NCBI GenBank assembly: GCA_905214735.1
Contig: CAJMNI010000008.1
Span: 10,220 to 74,219, forward strand
Length of the DNA: 64,000 bases
Direction: 5' to 3'
Source of the DNA: an uncultured bacterium
GTDB taxonomy: Bacteria > Bacteroidota > Bacteroidia > Bacteroidales > Muribaculaceae
How positions within the stretch are numbered: position 1 is the stretch's first letter; every line of letters begins with the position of its first letter. Shown here one piece after another: positions 17,941-27,600 of this stretch. Both the position numbers and the translations under genes were made by a program. The notes under the pieces are model-generated. The model searched no databases, was not told the origin of the DNA, and worked only from the letters and a program-made list of their open reading frames with translations.

Positions 17941-20193
17941 TTATCTGATGATTTTCTTTGTGGAGCCGTCGGAATAGACCACGATGTTGACTCCGGGCTG
18001 CAGGCTCGAGAGGCGAGCCCCCTCCACATTATAGACAGCCTTGACGGCGAGCGGAGCCTCTTCTCCTACGCGGGAAATGCCGCTTGTCGAGGGGTCGCCA
18101 TTTGAAGCGAAGGCGAAAATGTTGCTTCTCGCATCCGATTTGTGGGTGAGAGTCACTCCCTTGAGCTGCTTGGTCTTGTCGGCGTCAAAGCCGAATTCAT
18201 AGAGAGCGTAGTGGGGGTCGGCCGATACGTCGGAGCCTGATCCGCGGCCAATTCCGGAAATAGCCTCCGTTCCGTCGGGATTGCGTCGCGACCAGTCGGG
18301 AATCACCACCTCTTTTTCTTCCGACGAGGTTCCGTCGGAATAGTTCAGTGTGACACCGACAGTCGATTCGCCGTTGCCCGATGTGGCTGTGAAATAGAGC
18401 CTGTCGCATTTTGCGGGCGTGGAGAATTCCACTGAAGCGGTCTGGCCGTTGGAATTCATGTGGAGCGCCGAGTTCATGCCATATTCGAGCTTATACTGCA
18501 CTCCGGCGGGGGAGAGGAGGTCGCCGCTGTCGGGGAGGCCGCCGTTGCCTTCGAACGCATCGGTATATAGGAAGTAATTGCCGTCGAGACCGGTGTCGGC
18601 GTAGCCTTCCGAGCCGTCGCTCTTGTCATTTTCAGCCACCATGTCGGCGTTCCAGCCTGATTTGACAAGCATAGGCCATGCTATGGCCTGCTCGTTTCTG
18701 ATAATGTCGGAAATTGTGGCGGTCTTCAGGTTATAATCCATGAATTTGGCGCGCTTGAGGATCCATGTTTTGAGATGGTTGATTTCATCCTCATAACTTG
18801 TCGGGGTGTAGGGGCAGGGCCACACTCCCTCGCGGGTGATGATGTTCCAGGCGGCGTCATTGCGGGCCACAGCGCCTCCGCTTGTAAGAAGCGTGGCGAT
18901 GGAGTCGATTTTCTCGCAGATGCGCTCGTCGGAATAATTGCCGGCGCGGTGTTCGGTCCAGCGTGTCTTGACATCCTGAACGAAAGAGGGGTCGTTCATC
19001 ATCACATACCAGTAGAAGGGCACCTGCTCGTCGTTGTGCCATTCGTTGGCGCGATACATCCATTTGGTGGTCGATTCGCCGTTGTTGTAGTTGGCGTTGC
19101 CGTAGGCGATGTTGAAATCCCAGAGCGACATCTGCCAGCGGGGATCGTAGCCATTCTCTTCGGCTGTCTTGGCGGAGTATTTATAAAGGTTGGTGCTCAG
19201 GCGGTAGCCGTCGATATTCGACGAGAGTTCGGTGGCGAGCATATAGTCGATGAAGGAGTTGACCTCAATCTGCGAGCGATAGCCGGTTTCGGGGTCATAT
19301 TTATTCTCCGAGCGGAAAGAAGCCTCCATCTCGTCGAGGGCGGCGTTGATGGAAGCCTGCACCTTGTCGGCGCCGACGGGACACTCTCCAAAGTCTTCCT
19401 GTTCGGGGAAGGCATACTGATAGGTGATTTTGAAGCCCTGTTTCTCCTGGCCTGAGGCGTTCATCCAGGGGGCATAGGGCGACTGGAAATAAGGATCGTC
19501 GCCCGGACGGTCGAGTTCGAGCTGGATGTCTCCGGGAAGGTCGGCTTCACTGGTGATGCCCTCCCAGTCGGAAAGATTGAGGCGGTATTTGCCGTCTGAC
19601 ACGCGCTCCATCAGGAGCACCACACCATAATAGACGTTGTCGACCACCATCTCGACGAAACGTCCGCTTGGAACATAGTGGAACCAAGGGCGGGCCATCT
19701 CGAAGGTCAGGATGTCGCGCATCATGGAGCGGTCGGCCCAGGGCGCGATCGTGGCCCAGCGGTTGTCTTTCCCCATTCCGAGGATTTCGACCTTCTCTTT
19801 TTTCCCTTTCAGGTCGGCTCCCTTGAGAGTGCGGATGCCGTAAGGCTTCTTGTCCGACGAATTGAACGAAGAGTTGCCGCGGTATTTCAAGGCTATGTAA
19901 CCCTCATAGTCGATTGTCTGTCCGGGATGCGCCGAGAGGTCGGGATAGTTGAGGCCGTCGGCGTTGCTGACGATGGTCATCTTCGCGAGGATAGCGTTGC
20001 GGGCCGGATCGATTTTCTGGGTGCCTGTGCCGTCGACGTTGGTGTTGACGATCATTATCGGGAGGTTGGTTTGCGTAAACGCCACGTTCGGGTTGTGGGG
20101 TGCGTAGTTGTCGTTTTCGTTGTTCGCGTGCATGGTGACGGATAATCCGGCAGCAAGCATCAGCGGAATCGAAACTTGCAGGAGTTTGTTCAT
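17941..20193 (-). CDS. Secreted CotH-kinase family protein
   Basis: 750 residues; signal peptide near MNKLLQVSIPLMLAAGLSVTMHA. The CotH kinase fold covers about 80-480. KYRGNSSFNSSDKKPYGIR is the substrate/ATP loop, ADRSMMRDILTFEMA is the characteristic helix, and GDIQLELDR and SLWDFNIAYGN are the later active-site stretches. CotH of spore-formers is a protein kinase; the role of the Bacteroidota homologues is not established. The region 490-700 looks like a beta-rich ligand-binding domain, and the last 40 residues (VYNVEGARLSSLQPGVNIVVYSDGSTKKIIR) resemble a short sorting tail. Divergent from the GH38 gene and followed by the ROK gene. Confidence 0.83.
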   Translation of the reverse strand: MNKLLQVSIPLMLAAGLSVTMHANNENDNYAPHNPNVAFTQTNLPIMIVNTNVDGTGTQKIDPARNAILAKMTIVSNADGLNYPDLSAHPGQTIDYEGYIALKYRGNSSFNSSDKKPYGIRTLKGADLKGKKEKVEILGMGKDNRWATIAPWADRSMMRDILTFEMARPWFHYVPSGRFVEMVVDNVYYGVVLLMERVSDGKYRLNLSDWEGITSEADLPGDIQLELDRPGDDPYFQSPYAPWMNASGQEKQGFKITYQYAFPEQEDFGECPVGADKVQASINAALDEMEASFRSENKYDPETGYRSQIEVNSFIDYMLATELSSNIDGYRLSTNLYKYSAKTAEENGYDPRWQMSLWDFNIAYGNANYNNGESTTKWMYRANEWHNDEQVPFYWYVMMNDPSFVQDVKTRWTEHRAGNYSDERICEKIDSIATLLTSGGAVARNDAAWNIITREGVWPCPYTPTSYEDEINHLKTWILKRAKFMDYNLKTATISDIIRNEQAIAWPMLVKSGWNADMVAENDKSDGSEGYADTGLDGNYFLYTDAFEGNGGLPDSGDLLSPAGVQYKLEYGMNSALHMNSNGQTASVEFSTPAKCDRLYFTATSGNGESTVGVTLNYSDGTSSEEKEVVIPDWSRRNPDGTEAISGIGRGSGSDVSADPHYALYEFGFDADKTKQLKGVTLTHKSDARSNIFAFASNGDPSTSGISRVGEEAPLAVKAVYNVEGARLSSLQPGVNIVVYSDGSTKKIIR

Positions 20194-20229
20194 CTTTGCT
20201 GGAGTTAGTAGATTCAGGTTTAATTGGGA

Positions 20230-20238
20230 GCAAAAATA
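20230..20238 (-). promoter_or_regulatory. -7 element for the CotH-ROK operon
   Basis: The complement reads TATTTTTGC (TANNTTTGC). No TTTG is seen at the usual -33 distance; the sequence there is AT-rich. The start would be near 20223, giving a leader of about 30 bases. Confidence 0.6.
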
Positions 20239-20413
20239 AAGCTATATTTAGATTATAACGTCGCTGATGTGGACAAATGAGTGGCTTAATCGGGTTATTA
20301 TTGTAAATAAAGAAACGGTCAAAGGGAGAATAAAGTGAGCGGAGTCTTCTTTTGAACCGAAAAAGGGTTGCATTTGAGCAGTTTCTGCTAAGATAGTGCT
20401 AATCAGATGTGTA

Positions 20414-20426
20414 AAATTCTGCCAAA
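20414..20426 (-). promoter_or_regulatory. Copy of the mannan-locus operator motif between divergent genes
   Basis: The complement reads TTTGGCAGAATTT, identical at all 13 positions to the operator-like motif in front of two GH92 genes. Here it lies in the 345-bp divergent gap between the CotH operon and the GH38 gene, 41 bp upstream of a weaker copy in the other orientation (20455-20467). Confidence 0.55.
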
Positions 20427-20454
20427 ACTGTGTTGCATGATGCCAATAAACGAA

Positions 20455-20501
20455 AATGGCAGTAAATAATATTGTTCGGGCGCGATATAAGGCTAAATTT
20501 G
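20455..20501 (+). promoter_or_regulatory. Promoter and proximal operator of the GH38 gene
   Basis: TAAATTTG (20494-20501) is a perfect -7 element; a TTG at 20472-20474 lies 19 bp upstream. The proximal operator-like copy AATGGCAGTAAAT (20455-20467, 9 of 13 positions) ends exactly 26 bp before the -7 box, the same spacing as at the GH125 and 42688-45183 genes. Confidence 0.55.
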
Positions 20502-20538
20502 AGCAAACAAAAACAGGAATCCTTAAAATTATCCGATC

Positions 20539-23500
20539 ATGAAAACGAGAAAACAAGGCATGCGCAGATTGGGAATGGCCGCCGCAGTATTGGCCGTCTC
20601 CTCTCAGCTTGCAGCCTGGGGAGACGAGCCGACGCTCTTCTTCATCTCCAATTCGCATCTCGATACGCAATGGAACTGGGATGTGCGAACCACGATCAAC
20701 CATTATATCAAAAACACGATGACCGAGAATTTCGGTCTGATGGATAAATACCCCAACTTCATGCTCAACTTCGAGGGCTCGATCCGCTACAAGTGGATGA
20801 AGGAGTATTATCCCGATGAATATGCCAAACTCAAAAAATATATAGAGACGGGCCGCTGGCATGTGTCGGGCGCATCGGTCGATGCCAACGACGTCATGGT
20901 GTCGTCGGCAGAGTCGATAATGCGCAACTGGCTTTACGGCCGTCTCTTTTTTGAAGAGGAATTCGGAGTCGACGGAGGCAACGACATCATGCTTCCCGAC
21001 TGCTTCGGATTTCCTTATACTCTTCCGTCGCTTGCCAAGCATTGCGGCAAGATTGGTTTCCACAGTGCGAAGCTCGGCTGGGGTTCGTCGATGTATGACC
21101 GGCTTCCCGGTTGGGGAATCTGGAAAGGAGTCGACGGGTCGCAGATCTACGCCGTCTATAAGCCGGACGCCTATGATTCTCATGAGAAATATAACAAAGA
21201 CATGGCCAACGACGCCGACATGCAGAAACGCATATCGGAAAACAAGGATAAATATGGCATTGCGGCCGAGATAAGATATGTCGGACCGCGAAGCGACCAT
21301 GGCGGCGGTCTTCACGACGATGCCAATTCTTCGGGCGACAACACCCCCTACTGGCTCAACCGGAGCGTCGACTCCGAGGGCCCGGTCAAGGTCAAACTTG
21401 CCACTCCCGATGAAATTTTCCGTTATCTCGCCGAGCAAGACAACACCAAAGTGGATATATATGACGGAGAGCTGCCGATGCGCAACCATGGCGTCGGCGC
21501 CTACACGTCGCAGGCCGTGCTGAAACGGTGGAACCGCAAGAACGAGCTTCTGGCCGACGCCGCCGAGAAGGCATCTGTGGCCGCCGAATGGCTCGGGGCT
21601 TCAGCATATCCCCGCGAGGCACTCCGCGACGCCTGGGTGACCAACCTCTGGCAGGCCCATCACGACGGAATCACCGGAACCTCGATTCCGAAAGCCAACG
21701 TCTTCTCGCAGAATGAATACACCATGGCCAACAAGGCCTTCGGCGACGCCTTCCGGACAGCAGTCGGAGCAATGACAAGAGCTCTCGACACAAAGGTGGA
21801 GGGAACGCCGATTGTGGTTTACAATCCTTTGTCAATCAATCGAAACGATGTGGCGGAAGCTACAATACCCTGTGGTTCGAAGCCTGCCGGGGTCCGTGTG
21901 TTTGACGGAAACGGCAACGAGGTCCTCGCGCAGGTCACGGGCTACAACGCATCCCGAGGGGAAGCCACGGTAATTTTTGCCGCAACGGTTCCTTCGCTCG
22001 GATGCGCGGTGTTCGACGTAAGGCTTGGCGAGGAGTGCACTCTCGGCTCCGACCTCACGCTCGACGAATCGAAAAAGCAGATTAGCAACGGCCGCTACCG
22101 CACACAGCTCAACTCCAGCGGCGAGCCTAATCTCTACGACGTGGCCTACAACCGCCTCGTGATGGGGGCCACCACCCTGCAGATGCTCGACGACGAGTCG
22201 AACTCATGGCCTGCCTGGGAGGTGCTCTACAATAGTGTCGCAGGCACTCCGACTGCAGTCGACGAGAATGTGGAGATCACCTTGGCCGAAGACGGTCCGC
22301 TCCGCAAGGCGTTCCGCGTTTACCGCACCAAAAACGGCTCGACCTTCGTGCAATATATAAGGATGAACGCCCTGAGCGACAGGGTTGAGGTTGTCAACGA
22401 GGTCGACTGGCAGAGCATGGAGACGCTTCTGAAGCTCAATGTCCCCGTGAGAATGAATTGCAGCAAAGCTACTTACGACCTTTCTCTCGGCACGATCGAG
22501 CGCGGCCAGCGCACATCCGAGCATTATGAGATGCAGGGTCACCAGTGGGCCGACCTCACTGCCGACGCCGGCACCCACGGAGTCTCGATCATCAACGACT
22601 GCAAATATGGCTGGGACATGCCCGGCAGCAACAGCCTGCGCCTGACCCTGATCCACACCCCGCGCTGCGACAGCTATACCCACCAGGCGGCGCAGGATAT
22701 CGGCGACCATCATTTCACAGTGGCCTATTTCCCCCACCATGGCAAATGGAGCGAAAGCACCCAGATCGAGGCCTCGAAAGTCAATCAGCCTCTTATGGCG
22801 TTTGTCGCCCCGAAACATGACGGCGCGCAGGGCCGCGAGTTCGGTTTCGCCCGGCTCAGCACCGACAAAGTGGCAATCAAGGCCCTGAAGAAGGCCGAGA
22901 GAAGCGACGAATATATAGTCCGCGTCTACGAATGGACCGGCGAACGTCAGGAAAACGTAGGCATCACGTTCCCCTCGGAGATAGTTTCCGCCAGGGAGGT
23001 GAACGGTCTGGAGGAAAACTTCGACGATGCTGCCCCCGTGACCACCAGAGGCGCAAGGATGATATTCTCGATCGACCGCTATTCTCCCAAGACCTTTGCA
23101 GTGAAGCTCAAGGATCCCGACGCCGCTGTGAAACTCGCCGCTGTCAACGAGACATATATTGATCTGGCCTACGACACCGACATGATGAGCCTCAACAGCA
23201 AGCGCAAGGATGTGACTTCCGGAATCGAAGCAGCCTATCCCGGAGAGCTTGTGGCCGATGTGATCAACCATGACAATGTCTCCTTCCGCATGGGCGGCCG
23301 CGGAGAGGGTGAAAAGAATGCCCTCGGCTGCAAGGGCCAGACCCTTCAGTTCACCCGCAAGCCGGGTCAGGACAAACTCTATATCCTCGCCGCTTCGACC
23401 AATAAGAACGGTTCGAAGGGAGAGTTTGGCGTCGGAAACGGGCAGGTCGAAATTTCTGTGGCCTACAACGGCGGCTATGTCGGCCAGGCCAACACTTCAT

Positions 23501-24507
23501 ATAATTTCGGCTCGCAATATCGCAAGGACAACGTCGCCCTTTCGATGAGCCACAGCCATAAGGTCTCCGACGGCAGCGACGACACATTCGCAAGCATATA
23601 CATCTATAAATATGTGATAGACCTTCCGGAAAACGTGACTTCGGTCACATTGCCCTCGGAGAGCGGAATGTATATTTTCGCCGCGACGCTGAGCGACAAT
23701 GCCGGCGACGACACGAAGGCCGCTACCGAGATCTACAACTATCCCGATTACATAGAGACCGGATCTTCCGCCGGAGAAACCGACTGGAATTATCTCACTC
23801 CCGACTATATCACACAGTCGGGCCAGGTGAACTCCAACGAGGCGGGCAAATGCGCCGCCGACCGCGACACGGAGACCAAATGGTGCTGCACTTCGGCCAA
23901 CGGCTGGCTCGAATATCGCTTCAACTCCCCGGTGGAAGTGAGCCGCTGGAAAATCCTCAATGCCGGATGCGAAGGTAAAAACAAGATCACCCGCAGTTTC
24001 AAGGTGCAGTATTATGACAACGGCACATGGAAAACCATCGAGTCGATCACGGGCAACACCGAAAATATCGTAGACCATGTCATAACGCCCGTCACTGCAT
24101 CGCGTTTCCGTCTCCAGATTGGGGAGGGAGAGCAGGGTGGCGTCACCGCCCGAATCTACGAGTTCGGACTTTATGGCCGCTCGGCCTCCGGAGTGGAGGG
24201 CATCTCCCTCGACAACAGAGTGAATGCGATCGTGGTTGACGGCAATTATCCCAATCCCTGCCGCGATTTCACCAAAATAAGATACACGGTTCCCGAAGGA
24301 GTGTCGGATATAACCTTGGCTGTTTTCGACCTCACGGGAAAGGAACTTGACTACCAGATTTTGAACCCCGGCACTTCGGCGGGAGAATATGTATGCGAAT
24401 CGCAATACGTCCCCACGATGTCGGCCGGCATGTATCTCTGCCGCTTGCAAGGCACACTCCGCGGGTCTGCCATTTACTCCAACACATTCAAGCTGATCGT
24501 GAAGTAA
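20539..24507 (+). CDS. GH38 alpha-mannosidase with discoidin domain and type IX sorting tail
   Basis: 1322 residues. A basic N-terminus and signal peptide (about 1-28) lead straight into the GH38 catalytic domain: zinc ligands H40 and D42 in SNSHLDTQWNWD, nucleophile D154 in MLPDCFGFPY, and the HHDGITGTS motif. GH38 enzymes retain configuration and cut alpha-linked mannose. The mid-region (about 420-870) is the usual GH38 beta-sandwich half; an NPCBM-like beta domain follows. A discoidin (F5/8 type C) domain lies near 1090-1215 (ETKWCCTSANGWLEYRF to ARIYEFGLYG), and a type IX type-A sorting domain near 1235-1322 (NGNYPNPCRDFTKIRYTVPE to SNTFKLIVK). This predicts export to the cell surface. 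Followed after 123 bp by the GLUG protein, probably in one transcript. Confidence 0.93.
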   Translation: MKTRKQGMRRLGMAAAVLAVSSQLAAWGDEPTLFFISNSHLDTQWNWDVRTTINHYIKNTMTENFGLMDKYPNFMLNFEGSIRYKWMKEYYPDEYAKLKKYIETGRWHVSGASVDANDVMVSSAESIMRNWLYGRLFFEEEFGVDGGNDIMLPDCFGFPYTLPSLAKHCGKIGFHSAKLGWGSSMYDRLPGWGIWKGVDGSQIYAVYKPDAYDSHEKYNKDMANDADMQKRISENKDKYGIAAEIRYVGPRSDHGGGLHDDANSSGDNTPYWLNRSVDSEGPVKVKLATPDEIFRYLAEQDNTKVDIYDGELPMRNHGVGAYTSQAVLKRWNRKNELLADAAEKASVAAEWLGASAYPREALRDAWVTNLWQAHHDGITGTSIPKANVFSQNEYTMANKAFGDAFRTAVGAMTRALDTKVEGTPIVVYNPLSINRNDVAEATIPCGSKPAGVRVFDGNGNEVLAQVTGYNASRGEATVIFAATVPSLGCAVFDVRLGEECTLGSDLTLDESKKQISNGRYRTQLNSSGEPNLYDVAYNRLVMGATTLQMLDDESNSWPAWEVLYNSVAGTPTAVDENVEITLAEDGPLRKAFRVYRTKNGSTFVQYIRMNALSDRVEVVNEVDWQSMETLLKLNVPVRMNCSKATYDLSLGTIERGQRTSEHYEMQGHQWADLTADAGTHGVSIINDCKYGWDMPGSNSLRLTLIHTPRCDSYTHQAAQDIGDHHFTVAYFPHHGKWSESTQIEASKVNQPLMAFVAPKHDGAQGREFGFARLSTDKVAIKALKKAERSDEYIVRVYEWTGERQENVGITFPSEIVSAREVNGLEENFDDAAPVTTRGARMIFSIDRYSPKTFAVKLKDPDAAVKLAAVNETYIDLAYDTDMMSLNSKRKDVTSGIEAAYPGELVADVINHDNVSFRMGGRGEGEKNALGCKGQTLQFTRKPGQDKLYILAASTNKNGSKGEFGVGNGQVEISVAYNGGYVGQANTSYNFGSQYRKDNVALSMSHSHKVSDGSDDTFASIYIYKYVIDLPENVTSVTLPSESGMYIFAATLSDNAGDDTKAATEIYNYPDYIETGSSAGETDWNYLTPDYITQSGQVNSNEAGKCAADRDTETKWCCTSANGWLEYRFNSPVEVSRWKILNAGCEGKNKITRSFKVQYYDNGTWKTIESITGNTENIVDHVITPVTASRFRLQIGEGEQGGVTARIYEFGLYGRSASGVEGISLDNRVNAIVVDGNYPNPCRDFTKIRYTVPEGVSDITLAVFDLTGKELDYQILNPGTSAGEYVCESQYVPTMSAGMYLCRLQGTLRGSAIYSNTFKLIVK

Positions 24508-24630
24508 AGAAAGGCAACGGAAATGAAACAAAGCAACTGAAAATAAAACCATAAAACCTGACAAACCAATAAAAGGCAACAGGATCTAACAATCTAATAT
24601 TTTCAACAATAACCAAATTATTTTAACAAC

Positions 24631-27600
24631 ATGAACAATCGATTACGTGGAAAAGTAATGTTTGGTCTGGCCGCCGCTCTGGTGGCATCGCAGTCGGCTT
24701 TCGCAGCCACTCCGATTTCAGATCAGGCAGGTCTGATGGCAATGGGCCAGGACCTCGCGGGCGAGTATGAGCTTACCGCCGACATTACGCTTTCAGGAGA
24801 ATGGCTGCCTATCGGTAACGACGGGGCGCCCTTCACCGGAAAACTCAATGGTAACGGCCACACCATCAAGGGCCTCGTAGTAACCCAGAAAGCATGGAGC
24901 GGACTTTTCGGAAATGCCAGCGGAGCCACGATCTCCAACCTTAAGATCGTAGGCGCCCAAGTTGGCGGCGACGGAGATCATGTCGGTATCGTTGCCGGCC
25001 GCATCAGCGGCGGCGGTGTTATCGAGAATGTCTTCACTTCCGGATATGTCACCGGTTACGACCACATCGGAGGTATCGCCGGCGATGCCGGCGATGACAG
25101 CGCAACGATCAAGAACTGTATGTCGACAGCCCACGTATACAGCACCAGCTATCAGGGCGGCGGTATCGCAGGCTGGACTAAAGGCACAGTGACGATCAGC
25201 GACAACATCTTCCTCGGCAAAGTATTCGTAGGAGCATGGGGCGGTGCCGGCGGTATCGTCGGTTTCTATGAAGACGGCACTCTTACCCTCAGCGGCAACG
25301 TCAGCGCCGGCCCGGAAATCAAAGGCCAGTATATGGCTTATCCGGAGAGCGGCAACCTTTATGACAACGCCCGCTATTCCCATGGTATCGTCGGCGGTCC
25401 TCTTAACGAGAACTCGATTCTCGCCGCATCCGACAACCTCGTGTCGGAGGCCACGAAGATCATCAACAAGGACAACGGCGAGGAGATTGACAAAACCACT
25501 CTCAACGAGACCCACAACGGTATCATCACATCGGTGGCCGACCTCAAGAAGGCATCGACCTACAGCAGCCTCGGCTGGGGCAGCCAGTGGAGTCTCTCCG
25601 ACGGCCGCTATCCCGTGCTCGCCGGCATGACGGTTCCCTTCGACGGCGACTACATCTATTTCGAGCTTGCCGACAAGCTTTACACCGGCAACGTCGTTTC
25701 GACCAAGGCAGTGAGCTCGCTCAACCGCGATGTCGTGCTGACTTCGAGCAATCCCAACGTGATCAAAGTCAACGGCACCAGCCTTGAAATGGTAGGCCCC
25801 GGCTCGGCTACAGTGACATTCACCACAGCCGGCGACGGCTATATCAGCGGAACAAGCCGCTCGATGACCGTAACCGTCGAATCCCTCAGCAACGAGATCA
25901 AGACGGCAGCCGACATCGAGAACCTCCGTCTCAACCCGCAGGGTGACTTCAAGCTCACGGCCGACATCGACATGGCCGGCGTAGAGTTCACGCCTATCGT
26001 AAACTTCTCCGGTTCGATCGACGGTCAGGGTCACTTCATCAAGAACCTCCGCTTCGAGAACAAAGACGCCGACCAGGCAGCCTTCATCGGCACCTTCGAC
26101 GGCACGAGCATCAAGAACCTCGGTTTCTCGGGCGCATACATCATCGGTAACGCCAACACGGCAGCTCTTGTGGGCAAGACCGACTCCCCGTCGACCATCA
26201 GCGGCATCGTAGTGATCGACTCCTATATCCAGGGCCGCGACCACGTCGCTTCTTTCATCGGCAACCTCGATGGCGGCGCAACGCTCTCCAACAGCTACTC
26301 CAACGCAGTGCTTGAGACGCGTCAGTTCCAGCTCGGCGCCTTCGCCGGCGTCGCCAACCACGGCACAATCGACAAGTGCGTCTTCTCCGGTACGCTCGCA
26401 GGTCTCGGCGGCACAACCAACATCGGTATGGTCGGCCTCCTCGACAGCGACGGCAATCCCTCGAAGATCAGCAACTCCATGCTTGCAGCAGCCTTCCTGA
26501 ACTCCAGCAGCATCGCTGACAACATCATCAGTCTTGCCGGCCGTCAGATGGAATTAGCAAGCAACTACGTTATCGACTATATGCTCCGCGACGGCGTGGC
26601 AGCTTCCGGCAGCGACGCCAACAGCGCTCAGGGTGCGACAGTATCGAAAGACCAGGCCCGCACTCAGGCATGGTATGCGCAGACACTCGGGTTCGACTTC
26701 TCGAAAGACTGGAAATTCATACCCGGCACAGAGGGTCACATGCTCCCCGTGCCCGCATGGCTCAACGCTCCGCTCAACACGGTGCTCTTCGCTCTTCCCG
26801 CCGAGGAGGGTATCAACAACCCCTACATCGCCGGAACAGAGAAATATGATTACTCGGGCATCCACGGTTCCTGGGGTGAGGATATCACCGTAGAGCAGAT
26901 CGACGGCGAGGATTACGCTTGCGTGGTTCCCGAAGAGAACGCCATCTATGCAGGCGACGAGAACGGTGAGTTCAAGGGCGCCGGCACAGCCAACTTCAAG
27001 GTTTCGATCGACCCGGCTCTCAGCAGCGTGCTCAAGCTCACAGGCCGCGACACATTCTCGATGAATGTCTATATGACTGGTGATGCAAAAGTTATCTCCA
27101 CGGCAGCTGAATTCCTTTCGATCGCAAAGGCTCCTGGCATGAACTATGAGCTCGCAGCCGACATCGACCTGGCAGGCGTTGATTTCAACGGCTTCTTCAA
27201 CAACAGCGGAAGCTTCACCGGCACACTCGACGGCAAGGGCCACACTGTAAAGAACTTCCGCCTCACCTTCACCGAAGGTTCCGACAAGGGCCTCTTCGGT
27301 TCGGTTACAGGCGCCACAATCAAGAACATCGCCTTCACCAACTTTGTGATCGACGGTGGCACTACCACCAAGCATGTCGGTCTGATCGGTACAGGATCAG
27401 CTACTCTGGAGCAGGTTGCAGTAGTCGGCCGTGCAGTCGGCGACGACCACGTAGGTCTTATCGCCGGTGATTCCGACGGCATCACGATCAAGGACAGCTA
27501 CGCCAAGGGTGTTGTTGTAGGCCGTTCGCAGGCAGGCGGTTTCTTCGGCTGCACGCTCGAGGGCGGCGCAACCATCGAGAACTGTCTCTCCAACGTTGAC

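Noticed and set aside
17901..18029. A longer start for the ROK gene
   Set aside because: The extension overlaps the end of the CotH-like gene and adds 43 residues before the normal ROK start MYINDKR.
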